64,000 bases of DNA from Membranipora membranacea (GCA_914767715.1 OU612071.1:3968001-4032000), one strand, 5' to 3'; shown: positions 1 to 15,300, numbered from the stretch's first letter. A program made the numbers and translations. The notes: generated from the letters alone by a model not told the origin.

Positions 1-344
1 GATTTTTTTACCAATTTCTCAGACCATGGGCTTTACTTCTGGCGAATCAATGCCTCATTTTGATTTGACATCCTCATAGCTATTTTTGATGTTTTACCAC
101 ATAATTATCTTTATTTATCAATCTATGTGTCATTCAGAGTGCTTGCTGACTCCAAAATTAAAATGTGACACAACACAATAGTCAACTGCACATTGATTAT
201 AAAGGTCATGATACAAAACATCTGTCAGGTTGACAATTTTTAAAGCATACACCAGTACTATTAAAACAATGAATACCATCTATTAATTTGCAGCAAAAGT
301 ATACACGGCAGACTTTGTAAAATAATTTCCCAGATCTTGGCATG

Positions 345-715
345 AAATCCAAAAAACAATCAAAGTCCAATAATTCTTGCCTTTTTTTTAATTACAATTA
401 CAGACAACTCACATGACATAAACCATCCACAAACAATGGCAGGACCCATCTTCAAAACAATTCAAAGTTCAATAATTCTTGTTTTTTAATTGTTGTTACA
501 GACAAAGCACATGACAGGAACCATCCAGAAACGGTCAAACGGTCAAAGTTTTATAATTCTTTCTGCTTTTTAGTTGATTATTGCGGACAAAATCACATGA
601 CAGGAACTATCCAGAAACGGTCAAACGGTCAAAGTTTTATAATTCTTTTTGCTTTTTAATTGATCATTGCGGACAAAACACATGACTTGGATCATCTAAA
701 AATAATGACTTCATT
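345..715. repeat. Tandem repeat, about four units of roughly 95 bp
   Basis: Successive units share the phrases 'caaagttttataattctt', a T-rich run, 'ttgcggacaaa' and 'cacatgacaggaac' followed by 'atccagaaac'. The two central units are nearly identical and the outer two are more diverged. There is no coding potential. It looks like a local minisatellite. Confidence 0.75.
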
Positions 716-739
716 TTGAACATGAGGTGATGGTACAGT

Positions 740-893
740 TTATAATCCATAAATATAATATAATCCATAAATCCATAAATCCATAAATCCATAAATCCAT
801 AAATCCATATCCATATCCTTATCCATATCCATATCAATATCCATATCCATATCCATATCCATATCCATATCTATAAATCCATAAATCCATAAT
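740..893. repeat. Simple repeat (ATAAATCC / ATATCC)n
   Basis: The block begins as repeats of 'ataaatcc', changes to 'atatcc' hexamers, then returns to 'ataaatcc'. It is a compound microsatellite that has switched unit. Confidence 0.85.
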
Positions 894-1880
894 CTTATAA
901 ATATTAATGATTTTATATTATAGTTAAATTTTAAGGTGTTGGGATTTTATTATGAAACTAACGTTGAGTTTAAAATACACAGAATGATTAACAGCCTATC
1001 AGTAGATAGGATGATTAGATAAAATCAACACGTAACGGTGTTTTATTACAACTTTTAATTAACCCTGGTTTGGGGAGATTTCTATTTGAGCATCAGCTTA
1101 TTCTTGCATCCCTACCTTCTGCTAGATATGATGACCTGAACGCCAGAGCGATGAGCAAGATTTGAAATAATATCGAATCCAGTACAGCACAAGACTTCCA
1201 CCATCACTCCTAGTAAAAGAAGAAAGAGAATACAACTACAAGTTACCATCAACCTCAGTTAGTAATACTTGCACCAGCTGCACCTAATTGCACAACACTA
1301 TATCATCAAAGTGAAACCACCTACCAAAAGACTGTGTCACATGTACATCAGTGTCACAACAATATGTATAGACAGCAGTTAGCATTGAGACAGGAAAGCA
1401 TCAGGACCGTTGTCCTATACGGTAGTATTTTAGACTGTCAAGTGAAATCATTGATTGTATAATATAATATAGCTGGTATTGTTGTGTAATCCTGGGTAAT
1501 AGCAGCTTTATCTGTGCTATCAGTGCTTATATCAGCACTCATCTGACATTCTTAATAACAACGGATACAAAAAAAAAGAGGATACGAATGCAGAAACGGT
1601 CAGGTCAGATTATTTAGAACACCTTTTAATATTTCTAACCTTATATAAATATTTTTTACATGTATTTTGTCTCAATTGAATTAAATGGCTAGGGTAATTA
1701 AATAAATAATCTTATGCTAAACAAATTAAGTTTATGCCTGTCTGGATGACGCTTTCATGTACCGGAGTATCAGCAGATATCAAAAGCTGCAATACATACA
1801 ACGTGTGATGATTTAAATAGACTGTGTATTATAATAGCCTTGAATTAAAATCTAAATTCAAAATTGAGACGGTGTCTAGT

Positions 1881-2072
1881 GTATTAAAATCAGTGGAGTA
1901 GATAAACTCTGTGCATGTATCACATATTGTCAGGATATTAATTGATACCACTCATAAAGCTCATCAGAATAAATAAATTGTATTAAAATCAGTGGAGTAG
2001 ATAAACTCTGTGCGTGTATCACATGTTGTCAGGATGTTAATTGATATCACTCATAAAGCCCATTAGAATTTG
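1881..2072. repeat. Tandem duplication, two copies of about 95-100 bp
   Basis: Two adjacent copies begin with 'gtattaaaatcagtggag' and run through 'gataaactctgtgc', 'cacat', 'ttgtcaggat' and 'cactcataaagc'. They differ at scattered bases only, so the duplication is fairly recent. No coding frame is evident. Confidence 0.85.
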
Positions 2073-2075
2073 TCG

Positions 2076-2149
2076 TATCAGTGTATCGTGCATCAGTGTA
2101 TCGTGTATCATTGTATCGTGTATCAGTGTATCGTGTATCAGTGTATCTT
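2076..2149. repeat. 15-bp minisatellite (GTGTATCGTGTATCA)n
   Basis: About four to five copies of a 15-bp unit with single-base variants (cgtgcatca, cattgtatc). It directly follows the tandem duplication at 1881-2072. No gene is associated with it. Confidence 0.8.
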
Positions 2150-3105
2150 TGAGACCCGGGTTATATAACGATTGCATAATTCAAGCAAAAAGAAGACTTG
2201 GAGCAAGCTAACTACACCTTGTTGTGTACACGGCCCAGTCCGTTTCTCACACATCCATCAGAGGCTGAAAATAGTCCCCTGACAGGTCTTCTGTTGAATC
2301 ATTGCTGTTTGAGATCAGATAGCGATTTCGGAATTTTTTTTAAGTGAACAGTTCAGTATCTTGCAACGTCCAAACATTCATACCATTAGAAAGCAGCAAA
2401 AGAATTGTCTGGATGTTGAAAAATGTCCGCGGAGGCATCACCGCAAGAAATATATTTTCTCTCCTTCAAGGTACCGGCCAAAAGCAAGATTGATTTAGTT
2501 TTTATCACACTGAAATCGAGATTTTATGATCAGAATATGTATATTTTTGATCGTCAGAATCAATTGAGTCCGAATATATCATGTGTACCCACCCCTTATT
2601 CTAGACATTTACTTTAGATTATCACTTCAAATGATGGTACACAAGCTACATATAATGCATTTTCTATTAGTCAGATATATACCTGGTATCATGGGATATG
2701 TGTGAAAGTTTAAGGCACCATTAATATGTAACAATTGTTTGTGTAGTGGCAGCAAGTTTCACGGGCCAAATAAAAAATACATTATTGTTTAAAATTCTTT
2801 AATTGTTTGAGTTTGCATCGGTTGTTAGACTGGGATTCAATTTTGATCTACTCAGGTCAGGTGTGTCGGTTTGTTGTTGTTGAAGCCCAGGCTAATAGGT
2901 TGTAGATTTAATGCGATTCACACAAAGTATCGTTCAGGACTCTGTTCTTTCTCTATGGGCTGAGTGTTACTGGACTGATAAAAAGTAGAGTTCATGTTTT
3001 CTACCAGACGAGAGACAAGTCTACAGTCGGAGTCATAGGCTGAAAAAGAATGATAGGAAAAATTGAGCTATCGTGCATTTTACAGTCATAAGTATTTGTG
3101 ATTGA

Positions 3106-3716
<611 letters not shown>

Positions 3717-6700
3717 AGCTGTCAATCGAGCTGTCAAAGAAGATGATTGGTCTGAAAAGTTGCAGGTTGGATCACTGACACACTGCTGATAACATTGCAG
3801 ACTTGATGTGGCTGAAGTTGTCCGATCTGGGTGCTTTACTTCTCTGTTCTCTATCCAGGATGTATGTGTGTTAAACATTGAGTCCATAACTACAAAAAAC
3901 ATCCAGTCAAACACTATAAAATATATAATAAAATGAAGTCATGGTATAAGTCAGGTTTTCCTAACTGCCCTCTGAGAGTTGTGTTCTCCCCATTTTTGTA
4001 CTGTTCATGGGTCTATAGTTACATTGTCTTTTAAATTAAATTCATGAGCTTATTGTAAATTTACTGATAACCAATAAACTGCTTCACACACTTGGAAAGT
4101 TTTTGATTTTAAGAAATTCAATTGATTTATAATTGAGGGAATTGAATTTATGTAATATAATGAATTGAAAGTGTACATATATAGAATAGGGTGTATTTAA
4201 CTTCTCTTGTTATTTGTTAGAAAAAAGCCTGTCTTGACAAGCTTTGTTGGTGGGGAGAGGGATCGTGGCAAGGATTGTTGACGTTTGCTTCCAACCTGTC
4301 GAGAAGTATGTCCCAAAATATTTGGATGCTCAGTTCCAGATCCAATTTATTCCCATGATTAAATTAGGTTTTCTCACCAATTGATAAGGGGTCCAACTCT
4401 CTTTGTGACAATTCAAAAACAAGAGTCAACAAGATTTAATCCCTTCCCAACCAAAATGCTTGCCAAGACTGGGCTGTTATCCTAATAATCTAAAACATTA
4501 TCAAAATGTATAGCCTGTCAAGGCATGGAACCCTATAACTAGGCTGTATTAGCAAAATTGTTCCATTCAGGGATTGCAGTATCTCCCACCTAACCAAGAA
4601 TAATGACTGATAGCACCAACACTGACTCATCTCCAGTCATGAACAAAAACTGAGATACAATCTTCTACTCAAAGTTGGTTTTTGGATGGCAAAGTAGCCC
4701 GCCAAACTTGAAAAAATCAGAGAAAGCTGACACACAGTCTAACTCACCTCCTGTCTTGCAGAGGTCTCTAGCTCGACGTACTTGAGTCTCAGTTAGCGCG
4801 ACGTCAAACAGTTGTAGGCAGGTCATGCTTTGTTCACCCTTCCAGCCGTTGTTACTGGTAATATTATTATCATTATCCAGGTCCATTTTTGTTCCGATGT
4901 GTATAGTTAATCCTGTCTTTTGGATGAAACGTCCAACACTACAAAATATTAGAAATTACTCTAAGTCTAAGTTCATATACTTGGTAAGAGATTGTAAATA
5001 TCATTGTTTGTTATTGTATTATATTTGTTATGCAGCAAAATCATTCATCCACTAAAAAGGATCTAAAAACTAAAGAAATTGAAGTATTTCAAGCGAAGAC
5101 ATGGGTATGGATAGGATGGGTAAGGGTAAGGTGGCAAAGGATGATATATACAAAACAATATAGATAATATAATGTCAAGAGGCAACAGAGCAATTGATGA
5201 TAACTATTGCAAGGAATCCTACCTTACTGCCGACTACAACTAATACACAATTTCAATTTGTTATGATAATCATAACTTGAAACATTGATTGGCTATATTT
5301 GGCTAAATTTATAATATTCAATACGTCATACAAAACATTGTAATGAATATGTGACATCAACAAAACGTAGGCTTACAGTGATATAATTCATTAATTGGTA
5401 GAACAATTAGGTTTACATACATTATATACATACTTACAAATTCAAACTAGATATATTTTATGTTGAAATATGTATGACAATCATGTACGTGACTTGAAGT
5501 ACCCCAAATATATACACAACACAAATCTTATATTCAGTAGTGCAGATTAATTTTGAAAAAACTCCTAAATACACATTGACTCAATTTATGTTTATCAATA
5601 ACGATTGCTCACAGGGGGGGGGGTGTGGGGGCTTCTTGTGTTATATGTAGGGATTATGAAAGGATTGTACTGACAAAGCTGTATTCAATGTCAAGTTTCT
5701 GCTTGCTATGAGGTGGAGAGTAATAACTCAGTACATACCCAACTGATTCTTTCAGCTCTCCATTGACAAACAGTCTATATTTCTTATCCAGGAAATCATA
5801 AGATCCAGCGACATGCATCCATTGCTCCTTCGGATACAATTCATCATAGTAATGTCCTCCTGTGTAGAACTCAGGCACAGTCACATAACTATTCACAGGA
5901 TGGGCTCTGAAATGAAAGACAGTAAATTTTCATGCTGGAGCTCGATGACACAATTCAATATCAAGATTACGCTATTATCATGCATATTTCTGATTGTTAG
6001 TTTTGGGTCTGATTGTCAAACACACACTTAGTAGTAGAAACCTCAAAAGTTTGCACAACATCACTATTGTTAACATATATGCTGACAGCAGCCTCCCGGG
6101 ATTGGTTTGCCCTTGCAACCTCAGAATGCAGACCGATTTGCATGACGTTACATTACTAACATGGGCCTCAGCTGATTTTCAGAGGACTTATGTGTATAAA
6201 AACTTGAGTTTAGGATGTGTTTAGCTTGCCTCAGCTGGCAGGGTGTTTAGACCATCTAGTGTTTCAGGGGAACTATTTACTTTTCTGGTGTATACAATGT
6301 ATGAGATTTGATATCACGCAATGTTTATTCGAATTGCAGATCAACAGTTTGCTCAAATGAGCAGAGTACAAAATGAGGGATACAGTTATCCTATAAATCT
6401 TAGTAAGTTATGCTCACTTTGTTACAAACTGAATCTGACCAGATCTGCCGAAAGTACAGAGCATGAATCCAGGATTCCCCGTATCAGCAGCCGCATCAAT
6501 CTCTGAAAATGAAACAAAAATGACAAAGTAAAGGTCGTTTGAAGGTGAAGCCTGAAATTAAAGTTTCATAGGTCTTTCACGGGAAAACTGTGAGCAGGAA
6601 AACATTCTCTAACAGCAATATAAAGGAGAAAACCAAAATTTCTCTTTCATCTTTTTCTTTTTATTTGTTGTCCATTGAATGGCTTATGTGAGCTTCAAAT

Positions 6701-6837
6701 TAAAATTATACTCCCATCTGGATTGGTAACTAAAGTGAATAAGTCAATTCTCTTAACGTTCACGTGAATTTGTTCATTTCTAGAGAACAACAGACTGCTA
6801 ATCAAGGACAGTACTCTAGCTAGGCTTATTTTAACCA

Positions 6838-6921
6838 TTCCCCCTCATGGTAACCACGCCCCTCATGTACACAGCCCCTCACGGTAACCGCAACCCATCA
6901 TGTACAGGCCCCCTTATGTAC
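6838..6921. repeat. GC-rich minisatellite at the exon-17 donor of copy C
   Basis: Degenerate repeats of 'cccctcatgtacac' and 'ggtaaccacgcc' immediately follow (in transcript direction) the donor of exon 17 of copy C. The same motif occupies the same place in copies A (about 12880-12954) and B (about 29110-29332). Confidence 0.7.
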
Positions 6922-8512
6922 CTGTATCTTCGTTATATCTATATGACAATATACAGGATCTCTGTGAGTCTTCATAAGAGGAAGGATACTTCACCCAAGC
7001 TGCTACTGTCACAGAAAATTTAAGGTCAAGGTCGTCACGCTTAAGGTCATTATACGCGTATATTAAAGAGTTGGCATCGTCCCCCTCTAACGTTACTGCA
7101 CCTGTAAATGAAGAAGGTGCCACAGGATTATTGTATGGAATTGTAATACTTTCTTTTCTCTCTCTCTCTCTTCTCTTGTTCACAAGGTCTTGTTTGCCCA
7201 AAGGTTTTGAATATAATTTTCATGGTTATTTCTATGTAGGTGCTGTACTGCAATAACACAAAATGGATATCTAGTAAAACATGTCAGTATTTATCAATGC
7301 TACATAATTATGAACATGGTTACAATCTTACCGTCCTCATCACCATAAGGACCAATCACATTGAGGTTTATTCCACTGTTTGGTAAGGTCATAAGGTCAG
7401 GTGATCATCCTGTTAATTCTCTGTACTGATGACGTTCTGTCAGAGGCCAGTAAGCAACAGGGTAAGGTAGAGACGACTCATCCGCTGGAAAATATTAATT
7501 AATCATCAATTAATGTCTGCTCAACAATCATCACAAGTCGACTAGTTAGTGATCAACCTCATTTCTTTATATTCACTCACTGTGCAAATAGAAATCAATG
7601 ATGGTTTTTTCCATAAGTTTTACTTAGGTTGAGCTCAAGCACTAGCACAATATTTGCATTTATCTCATTCTCTTTCTCGTACTGTAGTTTTGCAATTAAT
7701 TCCCTAACATAGATAATGCTTTCCTGTCCTCTGACTTTCTCATAGTTCATCTCTATTTCCTATTTTATATTATTCTATCTCTAACATGAAAATACATCGA
7801 GATACAGGGGCTTCTTTTCTCAAGTCAACTGAGAAATAGTCGAGAACAAATACTAGCTATTTTATTTTTTGGGAAAACTCTATAACCAGGATTTCCATTT
7901 AGGTACAGTTTAGTCTAAATATGTTTTCAGAGTTTTGAGAAGGCTCAAGGTCACATTCCAGTAAATATGGTGATTGATATTGAATAGTGCAGTGTTTAAT
8001 TGATTGACAAGACAATAAAAGATCCTAAAACAAACATGAAACACCTGTTGATTTAAATAATGAACACAAATGAAGTCATAAAACCTTTCAGGGTTCAGAT
8101 GTGCTTTGTATCCTAATTTCTGACAGGTTTATCACAAAAATTATATCACAGATTTGGACTTACCTTAGCAATAACAAAAGTGAATGATGTTTGTAGGCAA
8201 ACTGCATAACAATTTAAATTTACTAAGCAAACTAATGATTGCCCCTGACAGGCCAAAAATTATTTGATGATGAGCCGATTGAATAACTATGTCCACTTTC
8301 AGGTGATCTCTTCTGTGTTAATAATCTTGATTGATAGTTTTGATACATGCCATAATATTCATCAAGATTGGTGAAAACACAAAGATATGTACGGTGCTCA
8401 AGAGGAAATAATAGGAATTGAATCAACTAATAGTAATATTAGTAATAAAATGATCAGGGTTTAGTTAAGTTAGGTAGTTAGTAAGTTAGTTTATTTAGTT
8501 TTTGACTTACCC

Positions 8513-9372
8513 GCAAAAGTATACAGGAATTGCTCATCGAATTTTCAGTGACTTGCACAGTATGAGCAGAATAAGATATTGGTATTGGGACAGCCCTAAA
8601 ATAAGGATTAATCAACAATTAGAGATGTTTTTGATAGTTTGTGCATAATTCAAAAAAATCGCCTCCAAGAATAAGTGGCTGGAAAGATTTGGTCAAAAGT
8701 TGGTGTGCCTATTGCGATTGAGCAGATCCAAATTACAGGCAATGCTTAAGAGCTGTCATGGAAATATCATTGAAATTGTCACCATCCAGGAAACTTTTAG
8801 GGTAATGAGCGATGCTTTATCGTATTATTTATTATTTCAAAAACATATAATTTAGAAAAGTTTTTGTCCTATAAAAAATAATCATTTATTTTGATTGTTG
8901 GTAATATTTTAAAGACAATAGCATATATTTTAAGCAAGACATTTTAAGGACTGACAAAAATGCAAATGTCTTTGATGGTAAATAGTTTGCATATACGTTT
9001 AATTTGAGCTATGCTCAGATATTACAAATATGTTTCAGGCTTTGTTAACCATTTCAATTGATAGATCGGATTAAATTTGTAGGAGAAATCACTGCAAGAA
9101 CGGCAGATTGTCATTTGCAATAGAATTTCACGGTTAAATACTGCCGGAAACCAAAGGTATGTAAAATTACCTTCATGGCATTTTATTCATGCATAGAGAA
9201 TTGATTAGAACATGATATAATATTAAAATGAATTTGATCAAAATCTTGATTTGAAGATCAATGCACCGTGTCCTTTTTATCAACAGTGTGCTGTGCTTAT
9301 TGATTTTGTCAATTAATTTTTCGCTTTCTCTTTAATCTTTCTGGTCTACACCAGTTGAAGATTTGAGCAGAT
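8513..9372. other. Intergenic spacer between gene A and copy C
   Basis: No gene. From about 8516 to 9372 this matches the sequence downstream of gene B at about 24225-25240 almost throughout, for example 'ttttcagtgacttgcacag', 'aaatactgccggaaaccaaa' and 'atgaatttgatcaaaatctt'. The B-side copy carries about 170 bp extra near 24420-24590. This is the shared 3' flank of the duplicated unit and shows that whole gene-plus-flank blocks were duplicated. Confidence 0.75.
9331..9336 (-). terminator. Candidate polyadenylation signal ATTAAA, gene A
   Basis: On the minus strand ATTAAA lies about 37 nt past the gene A stop codon. The same hexamer is at 25199-25204, the same distance past the stop of gene B. 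Conservation between copies supports it weakly because the whole flank is duplicated. Confidence 0.4.
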
Positions 9373-12300
9373 TTACACAAAGTATCGTTCAGGATTCTGT
9401 TCCTTCTCTATGGCGTTAGAGTCACTGGACTGATAGAAAGTAGAGTTCATGTTTGCTACCAGACGAGGATCAAGTCTGCAGTCCGAGTCATAGGCTAGAA
9501 ACAAACAAAAAGGTGTATTAGTGGGATTTGATTTCGAGCAAACATATGTAGTTTAATGTTTGCAACTCAGAAGTGACCCTTACTCTTGTTCTTTTGGTTT
9601 TTCCAGTAAGCAGTTTTTGACGCCCTCAACCGGCAGCATCCTAATGTCTGTTAGTGCGAAGAAATTCTGTTAGATTCAGGGCCAACATGAAGTTCAATGT
9701 CAACACCTCAGTGGAGATTACTTTATTTTTTTTGATTTTCAAGTTATCAATTTGTCATTCTCGACTGCCAACATCACAACGGGCAGATCCTCAATGCATG
9801 TTACATGATGCATAGTACTAGGTGCTATTTATATTACTACTTACATACTAAGTTACATGTTGGATCACTAACACACTGTTGATAACATTGTAGACTTGAT
9901 GTGGCTGAAGTTGTTTGTTCTGGGTCTTTGAGTTCCCCTGTCTCCGTCATTATGTTAAACATCGAGCCCATAACTAGCAATCATAATACAAGAAGATTCC
10001 ATGTAACAAATATTACTGGCAGAGCCTTGCTTGAACCTGCGCAGAAAACTTAATTTTGATCAAAATATCACTAGACATTATAGAAGTCACTAGACCAATG
10101 AAAAGATTTAATTAAGCTGTCAAATGCTCTATAATCTTGAAGACTAACGCTGGTATACTTTATACGACAGCGTAATAAATATCAAATCGTATTCAACACG
10201 TGGTCAACACGTGGTCAACACGTAAGTAACTAGTTGCCATGCCCGAACACGTGTGACAATCACTAATGAAAAGAGCTTGGTGTAACCTTGGTAGACAACT
10301 GATCAGTCCTTTTAAGGGTAAATGAGCCTTGGAGAGGCTTCCCATGTAATTTTGCATAGATCTCATACCTTGCAAAATGAGCTGAAGTGTAAATAACAGG
10401 CTACATAAATTATTATATTACAATACATTTTATAAATTGTCATTCCACGGTTATCAGCTTAGTAATAAATCTTTCCCACTGGGTTACTTGATAGCTGGTC
10501 TGAAATACTGAGAAACTATCTCATTCTCCGGCCGGTTTTTGGATGGCAGCGAAGCCAGCCCAAACTTCAAAAAAGAAGGAGAAATAACACAAAGTCTAAC
10601 TCACCTCCAGTCTTGCAGAGATCTCTTGCGCGACGCACCTGAGCCTCATCTAGCGCGATGTCATACAGTTGTAGGCAAGTCATGCTTTGCTCGCCCACCC
10701 ATGCAGTGTTGCTGGTAACATTGTCATCTTCGTCCAGGTCCATTCGGTTGCCAATATGGATAGATATTCCTGTCTTCTGAATGAAACGACCACACCTATA
10801 TAAAATGGAAACAATCATTCTATTATAATATTTTGAAATTGTTGCTATTTACAGTTTGTATTTGCATTGTCCAGGGTTCTTCTCAACCATTAAAGTATAA
10901 CGGAAAAAGACCAGAGGCACCGATGTATCATAAGAAGATACATAAATACACCATATAATAGATCATAGTACATCATACATATGCATGATATGTGAACAAT
11001 ACGTGATTGAATATACGGCATTACACTCATACATACACTCATACATACACATATACATACATACATACAAACATACATACATACATACACACATACATAC
11101 ATACAAACATACATACATACACGCACACATACATACATACATACAGACACACATGCGCATACATGCACGCATACACACACATTCATACATACACGCACAC
11201 ATGCACGCATACACACACGCATACACACATACTTACATACATACATACAATATAAAATAACAAAAACTGCATACCTATCTATATGCTTACATGGTTAGAA
11301 AAAATGTATACATATAGAGGTATACAAATGATGTATGTGACATAAATATCCCACACATACACACAATACAACACATGTGCAATAAACGATTTTACATACC
11401 GAATCGTATCTTTAAGCTCGCCATTGATAAATAGTTTGAAGGTCTTATCCAGGAAGTCATAAGATCCAGCAACGTGCATCCAGTGTTCCTTTGGGAACAA
11501 CTCAGCGAAGTAAGCCCCACCATATTCGAAAGCTGGCAGTGAGACGTAACTGTTCACAGGGTGAGCCCTAGTGGCAGAGAAAATATGTATACTATGTTAT
11601 ATAATAGATTTCAGAGGGTATCGGAGGGGGGGGGGAGGAATAAGTCTTTGCTAGCTTGCATAGAAACTCATACCATATATGGCCAAGAAAAAGAAAAACT
11701 AATTCAGATTAAAGCCGTGTCTACATGTTAAATTTTATGAGTCACCTTCATTCGTGAGTCTGGTGAATTTGTTATGAGGCTTTATGGGATATAGTAAACG
11801 GTGTCAGTATGTGCTTGCCACAGATCTTTAAACAATTTCAAAACTGCATGAGAAGGGGGTCTACTCTAACACAAAAACACTAAATGGAGTAAAATATGAT
11901 ACTTCTTGACAAATTTCAGCCAGTTGCTCTTTTGTAAGCATAGCTTCGTCAGCTTCACAAAAAAGCTGTGCAGCGTTCACCAATGCTGTACCTTCATTGA
12001 ACATTCAAAGCTTACCATAAAACAAATTTCCAGCAATCACCTGATTTTGGCAGGCTGTAATTTCTGATTTTGCGCTAGCAAGCCATTCATCCTCGCCATA
12101 TTTGTTATGATCAGAACCATAAACTTAGGAAGCAGGACGAGGGTATGAGTTATCTACCACACACCAAGTCACCTGGGGGACCATGGTGGGGGGGGGGGGG
12201 TGGGCCCGTTAAATAGGGTGGTCAAATAAGACCTAGTATAAAGACAAAGACAAAATATGAAGATAAAACAATTACCTCAAATAGAACTGAACTTGTCCAG

Positions 12301-15300
12301 ATACTCCGTATGTACAAAGCAGGAAGCCCGGGTCGTTAGAATCAGAATGTGCAGCGTAATCTGGAAAACAGAATAGAAATGAATTACATGATAGCTTTCC
12401 GATCGCTCTCTCATGTAATTGACTTGCTTATCGGTCAAGAAAAAGTTCATGTTTATCATATGTTTCCATGTATCAATCCAATACAATGGTCGAAGTGATT
12501 CGTTTCATCTAGCAATGCTGTCTTGTAGGGTGATTTTTGTGTTTTATCACAGAAAAAAACTTGGTATGTATACACCGGCTACTTACACCTGTTCTCGAAC
12601 ACAAGCTACCGTTACTGGGTCAAGGGAACAGCCTACGGCTTCTCGGTAGTATACACAGGCATGATTACAGGGTCAGGTACACAGGCAATGTTATTGTGTT
12701 TGATTAAGTGATGAACTCTATACTGTGATAACCCAGGGAGGTCATGGAATGAGAAACAGCCAAAATTGCAATCTGGTCGCTACCTCAGTGAGTGAGCAAT
12801 ACCTGCTAGGGTCTTGCTTTCAAAAAGCTCATACATATTATGCATCAATAACCATTTTTACATTAATTTTACTCTAGGCTCATTGTAACCACACCCTCCT
12901 CTGGTTCATTGTAACCACGCCCCCTCATTGTAACCACGCCCCACCCTCATGTACCTGCAGCTGAATTATATCTGTAAGATATTATACAGGATCTCTTTCC
13001 ATCTTCATAAGAGGAAGGATACTTCACCCAAGCTGCTACTGTCACAGAAAACTTAATGTCAAGGTCATCTTGCCTCAGATCATTAGTGGTGTAAATCAAT
13101 GACTCTCTGTAATCACCATCAATCATCACCGCACCTGTTAAATATGTCATTCGATAGGGGTCATATAGGTGTCATATAGGGGTCATATAGGGGTCATATA
13201 GGGGTCATATAGGGGTCATACACTGAATTACATTCCTCTCATGGAATGGAAATATCAGGATAGCCTTATACAGTTAGAACACAAAACACAGGTATTTATC
13301 TGACATTGATCTGATTGACTGTCTCTACTAGCACATATAACATAGCCTGAGAAGTTATCTCGTGCAAAAAACTGCAAACAGTACTATAATGCCAATTCCA
13401 TGTTGATGATATTCGTTATCCTAGAACGCTACTAGAGACTGGCTTTTTATGCGAGCCCTTTGTTTGGCAAATGAAAGCTAATGATGCTAGTCCAGATATG
13501 GAATTCAATGGGGTCTTATCGTCAAATAATATTGTAGGGAGTTGTGGCCCTTTGATATTGCTGAGACATAAAGCTTTTGGTTGCGTTGTTAGGGTCACAG
13601 TAATACAAGAAGAAAATAACCACACTGATATCGAGATTACATTATTAACATGTCTATCGCTGATCGTCATTGTCAATTTAGTAGCAGTATCTAGCATGTA
13701 CCCAACCCTAGATAGTAAAACTGGCCACAGGCTGTTTAATCAAATTCCTTGTGATGGTACTACAAAGTGAATTAATTCATTTTATATCCATCAGAGATAT
13801 ACATGCAATAGTTTTTACTACAATATTTAAACCTGTAATGGATTTATCAAACTTTAGGCAAAGAAGTCACTGATCAACACCGGACAATTATATTATAATC
13901 TCACCATTTGTATCACCGTAAGGACCAATCACATTGAAGTTAACTCCACTGTCTGGTAAGGTCATAAGGTCAGGTGATCGTCCTGTTATTTCTCTGTACT
14001 GATAATGTTCCGTCAAAGGCCAGTAAGCAACAGGGTAAGGTAGAGACGACTCATCCGCTAGGGAAAATATAAACATTTATATATATACCTATTCATAGCC
14101 TTAAAGCCATATCATCAACAGCTGCAGTGACCAGCAAACTCAAGGCTAATAATAACATCTTGTAAGGTTTGAACAGATTATGATGGTCATACTTATTTCC
14201 TGAACAAAACTGTCATAAAGCAAAATGATTTTACTTGAAAGATACTATAGAACAAAGTATTCATGCAGTCTGTGCTGCTTGCCTCAGTGAAGATTTTCGT
14301 CATTCATTTCAAAGCTGTCTCTTGTGAATGTTATTGCTACCAATATAAGCTGCACCCCTTGATAAAGTACAATGAGTTAAATGGAGTTGACTATACTGAA
14401 TATGTATATAGCATATAAATATTATATTAATATATCAGAGGCTGAAATTGTTCACAACAATAGCTTATCAATATGTTTTCATGAGACATTTCTAGATTAG
14501 CAGAGAATTCTATCAAGCAACATGGTCTGGACTTATCAGATTTAATGGTGAATGGAATCATCGTTACTAAGACAGGGGACCAATCTTGTCCTGTTTGAAT
14601 AAAGAACCTTAATCTGTATCCCTTAATTAAAGTCTACCTAAGTTAAGGTTTGCTAATTATCCTTTCTTAGGTTTTTAACACTTACTGTATACGATACACG
14701 CATCTCTAGTATGAAGAAACTGTCTCAAGTTGAGAGCTTCTTCATACACTTGGTAACATTCCAGAAGAAGATTTTTTTCACTGTTTGTGATTTTGATTGT
14801 ATCCAGTGTAACATATCCGTGGCCAACAAATCGAACATGAAGCGGCTAAAAATAAATAAGATTTTTGAGTCTTTTTACTAAAATTATGGCTTTAATCAAA
14901 GGATGTCTGCATGTCTTTTATCAAGCTAAAAACTTTTGATTGATTTGCCGATCATAGGCTGCTCAGACTTATTTAACTAAAAAAACGGGCAATCATGCTT
15001 GCCTATAACCCAGGGTCCACACATGAGCATCAGCTGATCAAGCATTGACTTGAAGTGATTGACCTCTCTCATGTTTTTAGTCTCAGTAATTGACCAAGAG
15101 AGATTCAACGTATTAACATCAGCTAAGTCACTCAGTCTTACAGTAGTTAACCAATCACAGTTTGTTAAGCTGTCTGTAATTAACCACTCAGACTTTGACT
15201 GGGACAATCTTGAAGCACTTACATCACCATTCATATAGATCGTTACAGTTCCAAGGTATCCGTCATATACAACTCCGAACCAAACCTTTACATAAGAGTA

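Larger units (their letters stand above)
1..2917. other. Left intergenic region, no gene recognised
   Basis: I see no convincing exon on either strand. The stretch is AT-rich and holds four blocks of tandem repeats that are listed separately (about 345-715, 740-893, 1881-2072 and 2076-2149). The short open frame at 2423-2617 has no recognisable motif, no splice context and no paralogue elsewhere in the window, so I do not call it. The region lies downstream (3') of the minus-strand pseudogene copy C and does not resemble the conserved 3' flank shared by copies A and B. Confidence 0.6.

Noticed and set aside
2423-2617. 64-codon plus-strand frame
   Set aside because: No recognisable motif, no splice partner and no relative elsewhere in the window.
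10890-11260. Cys/Val/Met-rich and His/Thr/Tyr-rich frames on both strands
   Set aside because: Artefacts of the CATA/CACA microsatellite in intron 19 of gene A.
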